A DNA stretch of 21,733 nucleotides from Chara braunii. Lineage: Eukaryota > Streptophyta > Charophyceae > Charales > Characeae. The stretch lies in NCBI GenBank assembly GCA_003427395.1, contig BFEA01000526.1, positions 931,864-953,596 of the forward strand. Reading direction: 5' to 3'. A program made the translations under genes and the position numbers. Positions 1 through 8,220 of this stretch are shown here, in pieces; within the stretch, counting starts at the first letter, position 1, and each line of letters opens with the position of its first letter. The notes beneath the pieces are model-generated. The model ran no database searches. It saw only the letters and a list, made by a program, of their open reading frames with translations, and was not told the origin of the DNA.

Positions 1-42
<42 letters not shown>

Positions 43-65
43 AAAAAGAACAACAACAACAACAC
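1..65. repeat. (GA)n microsatellite followed by (CAA)n
   Basis: Bases 1-41 are an uninterrupted GA dinucleotide run that reaches the window edge, so its true length is unknown. A short CAA trinucleotide run follows at about 49-63. Confidence 0.95.
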
Positions 66-760
66 AGAGGTCAAGAGGGATAGAGAACCAGTAAGCGCAG
101 AAGGAACACATACAAGCATTTGATGTCAGACAGAGAGGGAGAGACGAAATAAGCATCAATTTGACGGTTTAAGAGATAATAACAACAGCAAATGTATAGG
201 CATCATTGCAGCTGTAAGCCTGTAAGAGTAACCAATTGCACAGCCTGCTCCCCAAATAAAACTTTGCACCATTAGTTAAAATGGCATGATCATTGATCCA
301 TGGGTCCACAGACCCCGCACATCATAACAAGTTGAAGACCTGTGACGATGGACTGAGCACTCGTGAATACATGGAGTCCGACATGAGTCCGAACTCCAAG
401 GACTGAGAGGTTTAATCATCCTCCAATAAGTGAACTGACCATGTTGTGGTTTAATCATCCTCACATGATTATACATATGCTAATCTGGTCGTATAAGCGA
501 CTAGATACATCCAAAAGACTTAAATGATTGAGACCATGCAAGACGAAAGGTACGGCGTCCTAAGTACGTCGTACCTCAAAAGGTGCGGCGGCATCTGTGA
601 TACCTCCAAAATCTGACCCAAATCGCTGGGAAAAAAAAAACAAAACCCCTCAATTTTGTCACGCTAGCAAAATATTTCAATGTTAACTAAAAGCCTGTTA
701 TTTTAGACGTTGTTGTCGTCTAGGCATGCCTCGCACACACGTAAATTGAAATTTCGGTAC
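66..760. other. Unassigned stretch with small repeats
   Basis: No gene is supported. A 15-base word, GGTTTAATCATCCTC, occurs twice (409-423 and 448-462). A small hairpin lies at about 548-576, with arms AGGTACGGCG and CGTCGTACCT. Nothing else is recognisable. Confidence 0.6.
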
Positions 761-763
761 GCC

Positions 764-851
764 GGGAGATATCCCGGGGGTCATGCCCGGCCGGTCACCC
801 GGTCGCCAATCCGGGCGTGACATCGGGACCTGGGCGCCCGGGATATCTCCC
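764..851. repeat. GC-rich palindromic element (88 bp)
   Basis: Perfect 15-bp inverted repeat: GGGAGATATCCCGGG at 764-778 and its complement at 837-851. The interior also pairs partly (CATGCCCGG against CCGGGCGTGACAT). It could form a long hairpin. Flanks carry similar A/T words (AAATTGAAATTT on the left, ATTGAATTTT on the right), but no clean target duplication is visible. It may be a minimal foldback element; that is inference. Confidence 0.7.
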
Positions 852-875
852 TAGACTGACATTGAATTTTGAGCC

Positions 876-876
<1 letters not shown>

Positions 877-911
<35 letters not shown>

Positions 912-935
912 AGAGAGAGCAAGAGAGAGAGACTA
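877..935. repeat. Poly(A)32 followed by GA-rich tract
   Basis: A run of 32 A residues (877-908) continues into (GA)n with interruptions. It could be the tail of a retroposed sequence on the plus strand, but no retroposon body is recognised upstream apart from the palindrome at 764-851. Confidence 0.8.
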
Positions 936-1027
936 ACAGAGCCTGAAAGAGTGGGAGGGTAGCAGCTGTATCACAGAAATGGAAGCTTAGCAAAAAGGGT
1001 GGTAGAGATTTTAGAGAACAAACATAC

Positions 1028-1110
1028 CTCCCCTCTGACATTGAGCCTCACAACCTCCATTCCTTTTCTGACTTTGACGCCATTGTAGTCTTCGATCATT
1101 GTGTAAACAA
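1028..1110 (-). CDS. Candidate internal exon of an unidentified gene
   Basis: On the minus strand an AT-rich stretch ends in TGTGCTGCAG at 1111-1120, a plausible 3' splice site. It is followed by 83 coding bases and then by GAG|GTATGT at 1027/1028, a near-consensus 5' splice site. Read with two leading bases, the exon has no stop and gives 27 residues, including GVKVRKGMEVVRLNVRGE, which looks like ordinary globular protein rather than repeat translation. I do not recognise the family. No convincing neighbouring exon was found: upstream minus-strand reading frames at 1291-1506 and 1626-1895 lack supporting splice signals, and downstream the sequence becomes poly(A)/GA. It may be a relic exon or an exon of a gene whose other parts lie outside the window. 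Confidence rests only on splice-site quality and peptide composition. Confidence 0.33.
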
Positions 1111-1388
1111 CTGCAGCACACATAATAAATTATAAATCATACAACGAAGTAAAATATTTTTAAATAAAAGAAAATTTATTGTATTTTATGATGTCACATT
1201 GTCACATAACTGACTTATGAAAAAAAAAAAAGGGGGGCAAGTACATTGGACTGTTGGAGTCGCACCCGACGTTCAGAATGATTGGCAACTTTAGCAGTTC
1301 CCGAAATTTAATGGAGCAAAAAAAGCGACCCCCATAAAACGGCCAAGCACCACTGTGGGTAATGAGTGGCGCAGTTTTACACCCCCTC
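1111..1388. other. AT-rich unassigned stretch
   Basis: Bases 1120-1230 are strongly A/T rich (intron-like if the exon at 1028-1110 is real) and contain a poly(A)/poly(G) junction at about 1220-1237. No gene or repeat is recognised. Confidence 0.5.
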
Positions 1389-1424
1389 CTGATGAGTCGG
1401 TGAAAGTCCGACGAAACAGTTTGT
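1389..1424 (+). ncRNA. Hammerhead ribozyme core, stem I not evident
   Basis: The plus strand shows CTGATGA (1389-1395), a perfect 5-bp stem II GTCGG/CCGAC (1396-1400 with 1408-1412) closed by a 7-base loop, then GAA (1413-1415) and ACAGTTTGTC. This is the conserved hammerhead core. A 3-bp stem III (ACA/TGT) ending in a GTC cleavage triplet at 1422-1424 is possible, as in short-stem-III type I hammerheads. No sequence before CTGATGA pairs with the bases after the GTC, so stem I is missing and activity is doubtful. The sequence is closely related to the minus-strand hammerhead at 2965-3015. Confidence 0.5.
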
Positions 1425-1502
1425 CACAGCCCCTCGTTTGTTGTCCTCTTCTCCCTTTTGTCCCTCTCTGCCTACGGTTTACCGGGCAGCTCTGTTTGAC
1501 GC
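1389..1502 (+). repeat. Dispersed repeat copy (pair with 17025-17122)
   Basis: The segment starting at the hammerhead core matches the reverse complement of 17025-17122 over about 100 bases. Shared words include ACAGCCCCTCG and CAGCTCTGTTTGACG. The two copies are inverted relative to each other and about 15.6 kb apart. Confidence 0.7.
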
Positions 1503-1504
1503 TC

Positions 1505-2340
1505 ACACCATGAAATTGAACAGGGATTTTTTTTTTCTCACTTTCGACCCTTCTAGACGATCAGGTTCCTTGATTGAAGGTGGTATGCATTAACACTAAG
1601 TTATCCGCATCAAATTTGAAAAAAATCATACAAAAAGAGGCAAAAAATCCTTGTTCAATTCGTTGCGTGGGCAAATGAACCACAAATACACACAACATAG
1701 ACAATTAGTTGCAGAGCAACCCAGAAAGCCCCCCCAAGCAAGGAAGCACTGACCGCACCCACAACCCCTGGAGCTTGGTCTGAGAGAAACAGAGAGAGTC
1801 CTGTCAGTGGAGGCAACGAAACCACCAGAAATCAAACAAACAGTTTCATGAACCTCCCCTGGCCGCGCACAAACTGCAGAATCAAATGATCTCATACTGC
1901 TACAACGGAGCCACAGTGACTGTGCAAGCTATGCCGAATCCACAAGCTCTCCATGTGACACCAGGAGCACTGCTGCTTAAAACACTTAGAAGGCTAGTAG
2001 AAGCCCCCGTTTGTGTGTGTGCTGCTACCCGTCGCACACAGCAAATTAAACATTACTGCGTTGCCCGCCAAGTACAGGTCATCCAAAGCTGAGTGTTCTA
2101 GAGACACTCACTGAAAAAAAATCATCACGGAATCCAACCTGCAAACAGCCTAACCACCTTCAGAGAGCATGGAAGAAAATTCACTCAGGAGTCAATTGTC
2201 CATCATGATGGCAATAAGGCAGAAAGCAAAAGACTGTGATCGGCAAGGCAGGGAAGCGCCTAGGCATTGGGCGACAGGCAGCAGCAAGGCACATAGGCAG
2301 GACCTTTTTCCATGTGGGGGACTACAGGCCCACGTGTCGC
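1505..2340. other. Unassigned stretch, no supported gene
   Basis: Short reading frames exist on both strands (for example 1886-2092 plus and 1626-1895 minus), but none shows a recognisable domain, splice structure or composition bias that separates it from chance. No repeat longer than a few bases was noticed. Confidence 0.5.
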
Positions 2341-2346
2341 TCCAAG

Positions 2347-2523
2347 GGCCCTACCGGATCATGAATTGGCACATAAACGGCACCAGATTCATTCCAATGT
2401 AGAAGAGGCCGAGGGTGGTACCCCTAACGGTGGAAAGAGGCCCAAGTACGGTAGCTTGGAAAAGAGTGGCCCTACCGGTTTATGAACTGGCGCACAAACA
2501 GCGCCAGATTCATTGTCCCATAA
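2347..2523 (+). repeat. Imperfect direct repeat, ~122-bp period
   Basis: Two related segments, 2347-2401 and 2469-2523, both begin GGCCCTACCGG and both contain a run resembling CCAGATTCATT. They agree at roughly three quarters of positions. Function unknown. Confidence 0.7.
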
Positions 2524-2730
2524 AACAGGCCAACGGATCTGTGGCCATGGCGCGAAGGCGCCTTTCACCCAGGCGGAACTTGTTTGGGCCGGTAGTACCA
2601 AACTGCCAAACTTTAGGCGCCCAAAACCAAAAAGGTTTCAGCTTAGGTGCTTTCCACCAATTATCCCAAAGAAAAAGGTAGAAAGAAGACAATAAGGATG
2701 GGTGTGTCGCAACAAGGCATTTGACGACGT

Positions 2731-2853
2731 GCAGCAGCAAAGGACAAAGGCTGGAGGACAGGGGAGAGGCGGGTGGGCACACGAAGGCATGACACAAGAA
2801 GGCATAGGACGGCGAGCAGCAGCAAAGAACAAAGGCTGGAAGGCAAGGGGGAG
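2731..2853 (+). repeat. Imperfect direct repeat, ~85-bp period
   Basis: Segments 2731-2768 and 2816-2853 both begin GCAGCAGCAAA and continue ACAAAGGCTGGA with a few differences. The area is purine rich. Confidence 0.7.
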
Positions 2854-2964
2854 GTGCAAGGGCAGATGACACACGAGCACACAAACCAGACAAACCAGAA
2901 AAAATACAAGTCCCAAAACAACAGAAAGTCTTAGGCCGAAAAAAATAAAAGCTGCAGATGAGAC

Positions 2965-3015
2965 ATTGTTTCATCGGAGTTGCACCGACTCATCAGGAGG
3001 CTGATGCCTGACAAT
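2965..3015 (-). ncRNA. Hammerhead ribozyme, type III
   Basis: Read on the minus strand from 3015 down to 2965, all parts of a type III hammerhead are present. Stem III 5' arm is ATTGT (3015-3011), with the cleavage-site C at 3010 completing a GTC triplet. Stem I is AGGC/GCCT with a four-base loop (3009-2998), and one extra C follows at 2997. The core CTGATGA is at 2996-2990. Stem II is GTCGG/CCGAT (2989-2985 with 2977-2973; one G-U pair) with loop TGCAACT. GAA is at 2972-2970, and the stem III 3' arm ACAAT (2969-2965) pairs perfectly with ATTGT. Predicted self-cleavage is between 3010 and 3009. The unpaired C next to stem I is the one irregularity. Such ribozymes in plant genomes are known from retrozymes, but I could not delimit LTRs here. 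Confidence 0.72.
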
Positions 3016-3189
3016 CTGCAGACTCCCGGTATTGATGGTTTGGGTCATGAACCATTTGACCCTTGTTGGAATCAGAGTGTTCACAAACGGATTGCAGCAG
3101 CTGGAAGCAACTCAGCGAAGAACCAGGCAACACTGCCCAGGCAACACGACTGCACAACGCCAAAAATGACTGCATGGACGACGGCCCAA

Positions 3190-3360
3190 GCGGACGCGCA
3201 GCTTAGCAACAGTGCAGTGAAGCACAAGGCAACACCAACAAAGCAGCTGAACTACATGGCACACAAGCATTGCCAAAAGAAGCAGAAGGCTAGTCATGTG
3301 GACGGGCGGCAAGGCCCCAGATCAGTGAAGCACAAGGGAACACCAGCAACTTCAGCTTGG
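3190..3360 (+). repeat. Imperfect direct repeat, ~108-bp period
   Basis: The word CAGTGAAGCACAAGG recurs at 3215 and 3323, each followed by AACACCA(A/G)CAA. The long reading frame 2980-3447 through this stretch is a product of composition and repetition rather than a gene I can support. Confidence 0.6.
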
Positions 3361-3447
3361 CAGCCACACAACATCGTGAACACACCAGCCACAAAGAACG
3401 ACATCCAAAGCAAGCGGGACGGGCAGCAAGTCGGCAGCAGAGCGTAG

Positions 3448-4020
3448 ACAAGGCAGTCTACACAGCCAACACTGAGCCAACACTGAGCAAAGAGGCACAT
3501 CACAAGTCAACCCAGCAGAATGTTGGTTCCCACCACCCGCTAAGCCAGGGAGTCGCTCCGACGGACGTCTGTCATCGACTCATCGCCCATTAGACCATAT
3601 GCACCACACAGACATCACGAACAAGCGTGTCCTCTAAGAGTCCTGCAGGCACTCCAAACAACGGCCCACCTACCATTTAGCACTTATTAAAGGTGCTCAA
3701 TCAAACAGTGTCGCAGAAAGTAAGAGAAACATTCGGAGAAAGGACAAGCAACAAACAAAAGACAGACATATACAAAACTGATTCAATTTGAGCGTGTGTG
3801 TGTGTATGTGTTACATGCTGAGCCTGCACACGGGGCCCATTTCGGGGGGCCGACAGTTGCTGGGGGCCTCCAGGCCGCACGCCTGCCGACAAGCGCCCTG
3901 GAGGCTGGAGGCCCACGGCTGGCCTTTGGGCCACAGGTTTGGATTTGAGGCAGCATTCATTTATTTATTTATCTATTAATTTATTTATTTGCTCTCCTAT
4001 TTTGGTTTGTTCAGGCGTCG
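3448..4020. other. Unassigned stretch with simple repeats
   Basis: A short GT run lies at about 3792-3806. A GC-rich imperfect inverted repeat (GGGGGCCTCCAGG and CCTGGAGG) lies around 3858-3910. An (ATTT)n tract lies at 3957-3990. No gene is supported. Confidence 0.6.
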
Positions 4021-4148
4021 TTTCGGACTTGCAGTTCAGTACGTCCGAACAGACCTTGGGTCTGTTTGGACAAGGCCACGTTTTTGGCTTGGTACGGACA
4101 TAGGCAGGCCCTGTTAGGGCCAGGTCCACTTTTGTCCGATAGCGGGCA

Positions 4149-4171
4149 CTCCCTGCTGCATCAGCAGGGAG
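4149..4171. other. Short perfect hairpin
   Basis: CTCCCTGCTG and CAGCAGGGAG form a perfect 10-bp stem around a 3-base loop. No T tract follows directly and no gene is nearby, so it is not called a terminator. Confidence 0.7.
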
Positions 4172-4430
4172 GGCCTGGACATCCGGTAGAGATTCAGGCA
4201 GGCCGTTTTAGGCCTAGGACCAGAGGCACATCCGTGAGGCCCAGCGCTACTTATAGCTGGACCACTCCAGGGCAGACGCACAGTTCGAATAGCTCACTTC
4301 TTGGGCGACACGTTGCTGGAGCAGCGCGACGGCACTACGCTGGAGGTAGAGGTGCAGGTAAGGAGTGAGGCGGACGCCATACCTGCGTCGGCAGAGATCT
4401 TACCTGGGCATCATAGCTGGTCTTCGCGCT

Positions 4431-4482
4431 TTTTTCATTTTTCTTTTTTCTTTTTTCTTTTTTCTTTTTTTCTTTTTTTTAA
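4431..4482 (+). repeat. Polypyrimidine (T5-8 C)n tract
   Basis: Runs of five to eight T separated by single C residues. It lies just upstream of the first SINE-like repeat copy and could be a reverse-strand poly(A)-like tail, but no body on the minus strand was identified. Confidence 0.85.
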
Positions 4483-4523
4483 GAAAAAACTTATACTAGA
4501 CGCATTCCTAAAACCAGGCCCAT

Positions 4524-4866
4524 CCAGCAGGCTAGCTCAGTTGGTAAGGCTCGCAAGTGGCATTCAAGAGGTAGTGGGTACAATCCCCATTGGTCTCATG
4601 TACCTTTCTGGGCAAAGCTTGGCACCCGCCCGCAAGAGATAGACCGCTGGATCCCCCGATCGGAATTGAGCAGAGTCTGCTGATCTTCGTAGGGGAGGGG
4701 ACCTGAGCAGAGGCACAGGGATTGATCCTGTTGGCATGGTCCCTGATGCTGCCAGCTGTCCCCTGGCCGGTATCGCCTACCTGCAGGTCAGGACCAGCTC
4801 CCAGATGTTCTCTCGTGAACACAGTTCTGGGTACTATGGGGTTCCCAGTACAACTATAATTAGAGG
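4524..4866 (+). mobile_element. tRNA-headed SINE-like repeat, copy A
   Basis: The head carries a box A-like word TAGCTCAGTTGG (4533-4544) and a box B-like word GGTACAATCCC (4577-4587), spaced as in a tRNA gene; copy B has the better box B. The body continues for about 340 bases and matches copy B at 13361-13702 throughout, including GATCCCCCGATCGG and the 3' words CACCTGCAGGTC and TGTTCTCTCGTGAACAC. The 3' end is not poly(A) but a short A/T-rich end near ATTAG. No target duplication was found. The RNA would be transcribed by RNA polymerase III; mobilisation by a LINE is expected for such repeats but no LINE is in the window. Confidence 0.7.
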
Positions 4867-4880
4867 GTTACTTACAGAAA

Positions 4881-5009
4881 GTATGGTCCCTGATGCTACC
4901 AGCTGTTCGCTGGACGGTATCGCCCACCTGCAGGTTCGGAGTAGTCCCCGGATGTTCTCTCGCGAACATGGTTCTGGCTACTATGGGGTTCCCAGTACGA
5001 CTATAAGTG
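4881..5009 (+). repeat. Tandem extra copy of the SINE 3' half
   Basis: Starting at ATGGTCCCTGATGCT, this repeats the 3' half of the SINE just upstream (4734-4860), offset about 148 bases. It has the same TGTTCTCTCG(T/C)GAACA and GGGGTTCCCAGTAC words. The tRNA-like head is absent. Confidence 0.75.
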
Positions 5010-5044
5010 GGGTAATTGCAGAAATAGCGCGTTTTCGAAGTTTC

Positions 5045-5358
5045 TGTGGCGGACCCACCAGCTGTGGTGCTCCGCCTGGGATAGAGATGGAGATGGAGGA
5101 TGAGAGTGGAGCAAGATGACACAGCGCAGCTCCCACGCGAGACTCCAACGCACGTACTCCAAACTGTGCGAATGCAGAATGACCCAAAGTACAAACTCTG
5201 GCTGGGGTATACCCCAGCAGATTGACTGGACTGGACTGGACTGGACTGGCTGGTAAAGACAGAGGTACCGGCCTGGAATGGACTACCCCGAGTACAACAC
5301 AGGCCTGTGAGAACAGGCCAAGTGGCTGGTCTCACAGGCCAACCAGAGGTCTGCTACA
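5045..5358 (+). repeat. ~310-bp dispersed repeat, copy 1
   Basis: Nearly identical to 15028-15335, starting TGTGGC(G/A)GACCCACCAG and ending GAGGTC(T/C)GCTACA. It contains a (GGACT)n run at about 5223-5249 and a perfect 11-bp inverted repeat GGCCTGTGAGA (5302-5312) and TCTCACAGGCC (5330-5340). No coding potential is evident. Both copies lie a short distance after repeat debris and share sharp boundaries, so this is likely a mobile or duplicated unit of unknown class. Confidence 0.8.
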
Positions 5359-6472
5359 CGATATTCGGTCTGTGATGGATCGCCTAGATACAAGCACGCT
5401 TCCGCCAAGAAGCGGAACTCTACCAAAGAAAAAGAAAACCCGAGTAATCTAGGATGCGGAGCAATCTCCATGCTGAGTCCATGCGATGCAACCTAGGATA
5501 GAAAATGTCACAAAAGCAGCAATGTCACAGCTAACAGCCTAAGTGAAAGCAGAAGCAACTAACTAGTATACATGTCCTAGGAAAGCAAAAAGTAATGACA
5601 ACTAAATCCTATAATGTTGGAGGCAGAAGCCTCAGTCTGGAAACAACTGACTAGTGTATAAGTGCTAAGAACAGCAAAAGCAGAAACAACTAAATCCTAG
5701 AAATGTTAGAGGTAGTAGCCTCAGTCTGAGAGCAACAAAGCAACAACAAGACAACCATATGTCACAGAAGAAGTGGGTTGCAAACCAAAGGGTGGGATGG
5801 TCTCTGAGGGTGGCGAATGCAACCTAGGGGTCGATAAACCCGAAGGGCATCCACACATAATGACAGGGAGACACATGTCATCAGGATCAATGAGGGTAGG
5901 GAACTCGGAGCGAACAAAACCAATGACCCTAACAAATAGACCATCAGGGTGGGTAATGCTCGACTAAAAGGATGACCACTATGGAGGGTCGACCATGCAA
6001 GGGAATAAGGGAGCCTGATATACTGGACGCACCTAAATGAAGCATGCAAGGCTGCCTAACTAGGGCGTGAGGGCCGACAAAGGGTAGAAAAAGTGATGGG
6101 TAAGGGAATCATGCAAATGACTCCTAAGGTGGGGGAAATCGGAGTTGGATCCGTAAGCTGGTAAGCCAGGGCAACACTACTGTCCCGATGCCTATGCGTA
6201 TACCAAGGGAGAACCCAAGTCAGAGGAACCCGGCGAAGAGAGACCATCATGCGACACAACCAGAGTACTGTATAGGGTAAGGTGGTAAGACAGTGACGAC
6301 GTATGAAGTAGGCAAAGCTGATCGTGACGAAGACCATGAAGCTGCCAATGACGTCCATGATGAAAAGTCCAGAATGTCGTCAAGGAAGAGCCGCAACGTC
6401 GACGAGCTGAAGAGGAAAAACTGGAGTAGATGGAGTATTGAGAAGTCAAAGACGAGGGAAAATAAGGCAGAG
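5359..6472 (-). other. Gypsy 3' flank; no LTR recognised
   Basis: On the minus strand this is the sequence downstream of the gypsy chromodomain stop, where a 3' untranslated part, a polypurine tract and the 3' LTR would be expected. No purine-rich tract and no sequence repeated near 13.0-13.4 kb was found, so LTR limits cannot be given. The only internal structure seen is an 88-89 bp imperfect tandem repeat at 5556-5735. Confidence 0.45.
5556..5735. repeat. Two-unit tandem repeat, ~88 bp
   Basis: Unit 1 starts at 5556 and unit 2 at 5644. Both contain CAACT(A/G)ACTAGT near the start and AACTAAATCCTA followed by AATGTT(A/G)GAGG(C/T)AG later, ending CCTCAGTCTG. This kind of duplication is common in LTRs, and the position downstream of the gypsy coding region fits that, but an LTR is not proven. 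Confidence 0.7.
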
Positions 6473-6960
6473 TCAATTGTCGTATCGAGCAGGACGACGA
6501 CGAGTGCGTTGTGGATGCTCAGAAGCATCTGGCTGCTGTTGAAGGTCTGCCTCAGATGGAGCAGGCTCAACTTCTGCGGTCTCCTCGGCCGAGGGAGAAG
6601 GAGGAGGGTCCGTGGGCTGAGGTGAAGCAGTCAACCCAGCACAAAGAGCACGGTCATAGGCGCGCACAAACATGCAAGCGTGCTGCAAGTGCTCGAGGGG
6701 CTCCCAAGTAGCCTCCTTATCAGGGTAACCCTTCCAACGTACGAGATGCCCGACGTGGGGAAGGTTGTCGTCGGTGACTTGGCGACCAATAATGTCTGAA
6801 ACGAAGAACTCCTCGTCGTCGTCCACCATGATGGGTGGAGGGCGCTCGTATGGTCGTCCAGCGAAACGCTCAGACGGTCAGCGGTAGGGACGCAGTAACG
6901 AGACGTGGTAAACATCGTGCATACGAGCCTGGCGTAGCTAGTCGGGTAGCTTCACATGAA
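6473..6960 (-). pseudogene. Gypsy integrase C-terminus and chromodomain
   Basis: The minus frame ending at the stop 6473 carries MHDVYHVSLLRPY, the conserved linker after the gypsy integrase core, then a chromodomain. The chromodomain is shown by LVRWKGYPDKEATWEPLEHL at about residues 27-46 of the 6829-6473 segment, including the W of WKGY and the TWEP motif that help build the methyl-lysine-binding cage. In this family the chromodomain steers integration to chromatin carrying methylated histone H3. A proline/glutamine/acid-rich tail of about 50 residues ends in an arginine-rich stretch. Two in-frame stops interrupt the linker upstream (near 6947 and 6883). The chromodomain itself is open, the best preserved part of the element's 3' end. 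Confidence 0.88.
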
Positions 6961-8220
6961 AGTTTGACCGGGCTAAATGCCATGTCAAAACCGACGGCCT
7001 GGAGAATGCGGCATGGGCTGAAGAAGCGACGCCGAAACTTGCAAAGCGTGTCCGTTTCGAGCTGTAAGTGGTGGGCGTCAACAAACACATCATCACCGAC
7101 TTTGAATGGATGATCCATCCTCGATCGGTTCGCACGTGCGACCATGCGAGTCTGGGAAGCGGCTATGTGCTCATGCGCGGTGACGTCATGTGTGCAACCC
7201 AATCATCCAACGCGGGACAACTCGTGTCGCGGTGCATCTGGGACGGTCAAAGAAAGTCCGAGAGAACACGAGGGTGATAGCCGAGGTCGCAATAGTAAGG
7301 TGACATCCAAGTTGCTGACGAGACTGCGTCGTTGTAGGCTATCTCCGCATGGGCACGATGGTGATCCCACTTCTAGTCGTCACGAACAATCTTTCGCAAA
7401 ATATTTCCGAGAGTCATATTCGTGACCTCAATCTGACCATCAGTCTGGGGATGGTAAGACGAGGACAAGCAAAGCTAGGTGCCGTACACCTCATGGAGTC
7501 ATCGCCAAAATTGGCTGGTAAAGCGCGGGTCAAAGTCAGATATGATGCTCAAAGGTAAGTCGTGGTCACGCATGACTCGGTCAAACACGATGTCGGCGAC
7601 CTCACGTGCACTGATGGCATAGCGGCACAACACAAAGCGTGCGCGCTTTGTGAAGCGGTCGACGACGACCAGGATAGCATCATGACTGCGGGGGGGTCGG
7701 AGGATGAAGAGGACCGATATAGTCCATCGAGATGGACTGCCAACGACCCTCAGGGATAGGAAGAGGCTGGAGCAAACCATAAGGCAAGTGGTTCGCACTG
7801 TTCACCTCCTTACACGTGGGACACTCTACGACGTACTCCTTCACAAAGTCCTTGCGCTCCGGCCAGACGTACAGGCAACTCACACGAGCCAATATCTTGT
7901 GGAAGCCGGCGGCTGCCTGGTCATGGAACTCTACTACAGCTCGGACACGTAGTTGTCCAGTGGAGGGAACACAAATACGAGGCTCTCGGGTGCCTTGTGA
8001 ACCGTGCCAGTACACAAGACCGTTGTCCCTGAGAGAGTAGTTCGGGACGGTCTTGCCACTCCGAAGGGTCACATGGATGTCGCGATAGTCGGGGCAGTGG
8101 CGGTACTGAGTGCCAAACTTATCGATCACCAAGTGGTGGACAGTGGTGACCGAGATGGCAGCGAGCTCGATCTGCTCCAGATTATGGTCAGGGCATCGAG
8201 ATAAGGCATCTGCGACCCGA
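6961..8220 (-). pseudogene. Gypsy integrase, frameshifted
   Basis: The segment 8132-7680 carries the zinc-binding HHCC finger: H in VVEFHDQ, H in AGFHKI, then CPTC. It also has the first catalytic Asp in SISMDYIGPL. A shift at the seven-base G run 7688-7694 (plus strand) moves to the next frame, 7798-7499. That frame continues with DRFTKRARF and the second Asp in SIISDFDPRFTS. Past the stop at 7499 the same frame still reads SSSYHPQTDGQ with the third catalytic residue, an E, two residues further on. Four stops follow before another shift into 7202-6870, which carries DHPFKVGDDVFVDAHHLQLE and the C-terminal domain. The enzyme inserts retrotransposon DNA into the host genome. With three frames and multiple stops it is inactive. 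Confidence 0.85.

Noticed and set aside
2030-2130. Possible minus-strand exon near GNAVMFNLLCATG
   Set aside because: The frame is open for only about 35 codons, and the best acceptor would place a stop codon at the exon start; support is too weak.
2980-3447. 155-residue plus-strand open frame
   Set aside because: It begins inside the hammerhead ribozyme and crosses an imperfect direct repeat. The composition is low complexity with no domain.
3535-3595. Possible further hammerhead on the minus strand near GATGAGTCG
   Set aside because: GATGAGTCG is present, but the GAAAC segment and pairing arms are missing.
4149-4171. Rho-independent terminator
   Set aside because: A perfect hairpin, but it has no following T tract and lies in eukaryotic DNA.
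5359-6472. 3' LTR of the gypsy element
   Set aside because: The position is right and a tandem repeat is present, but no matching sequence was found upstream of gag, and no polypurine tract or primer-binding site was seen.
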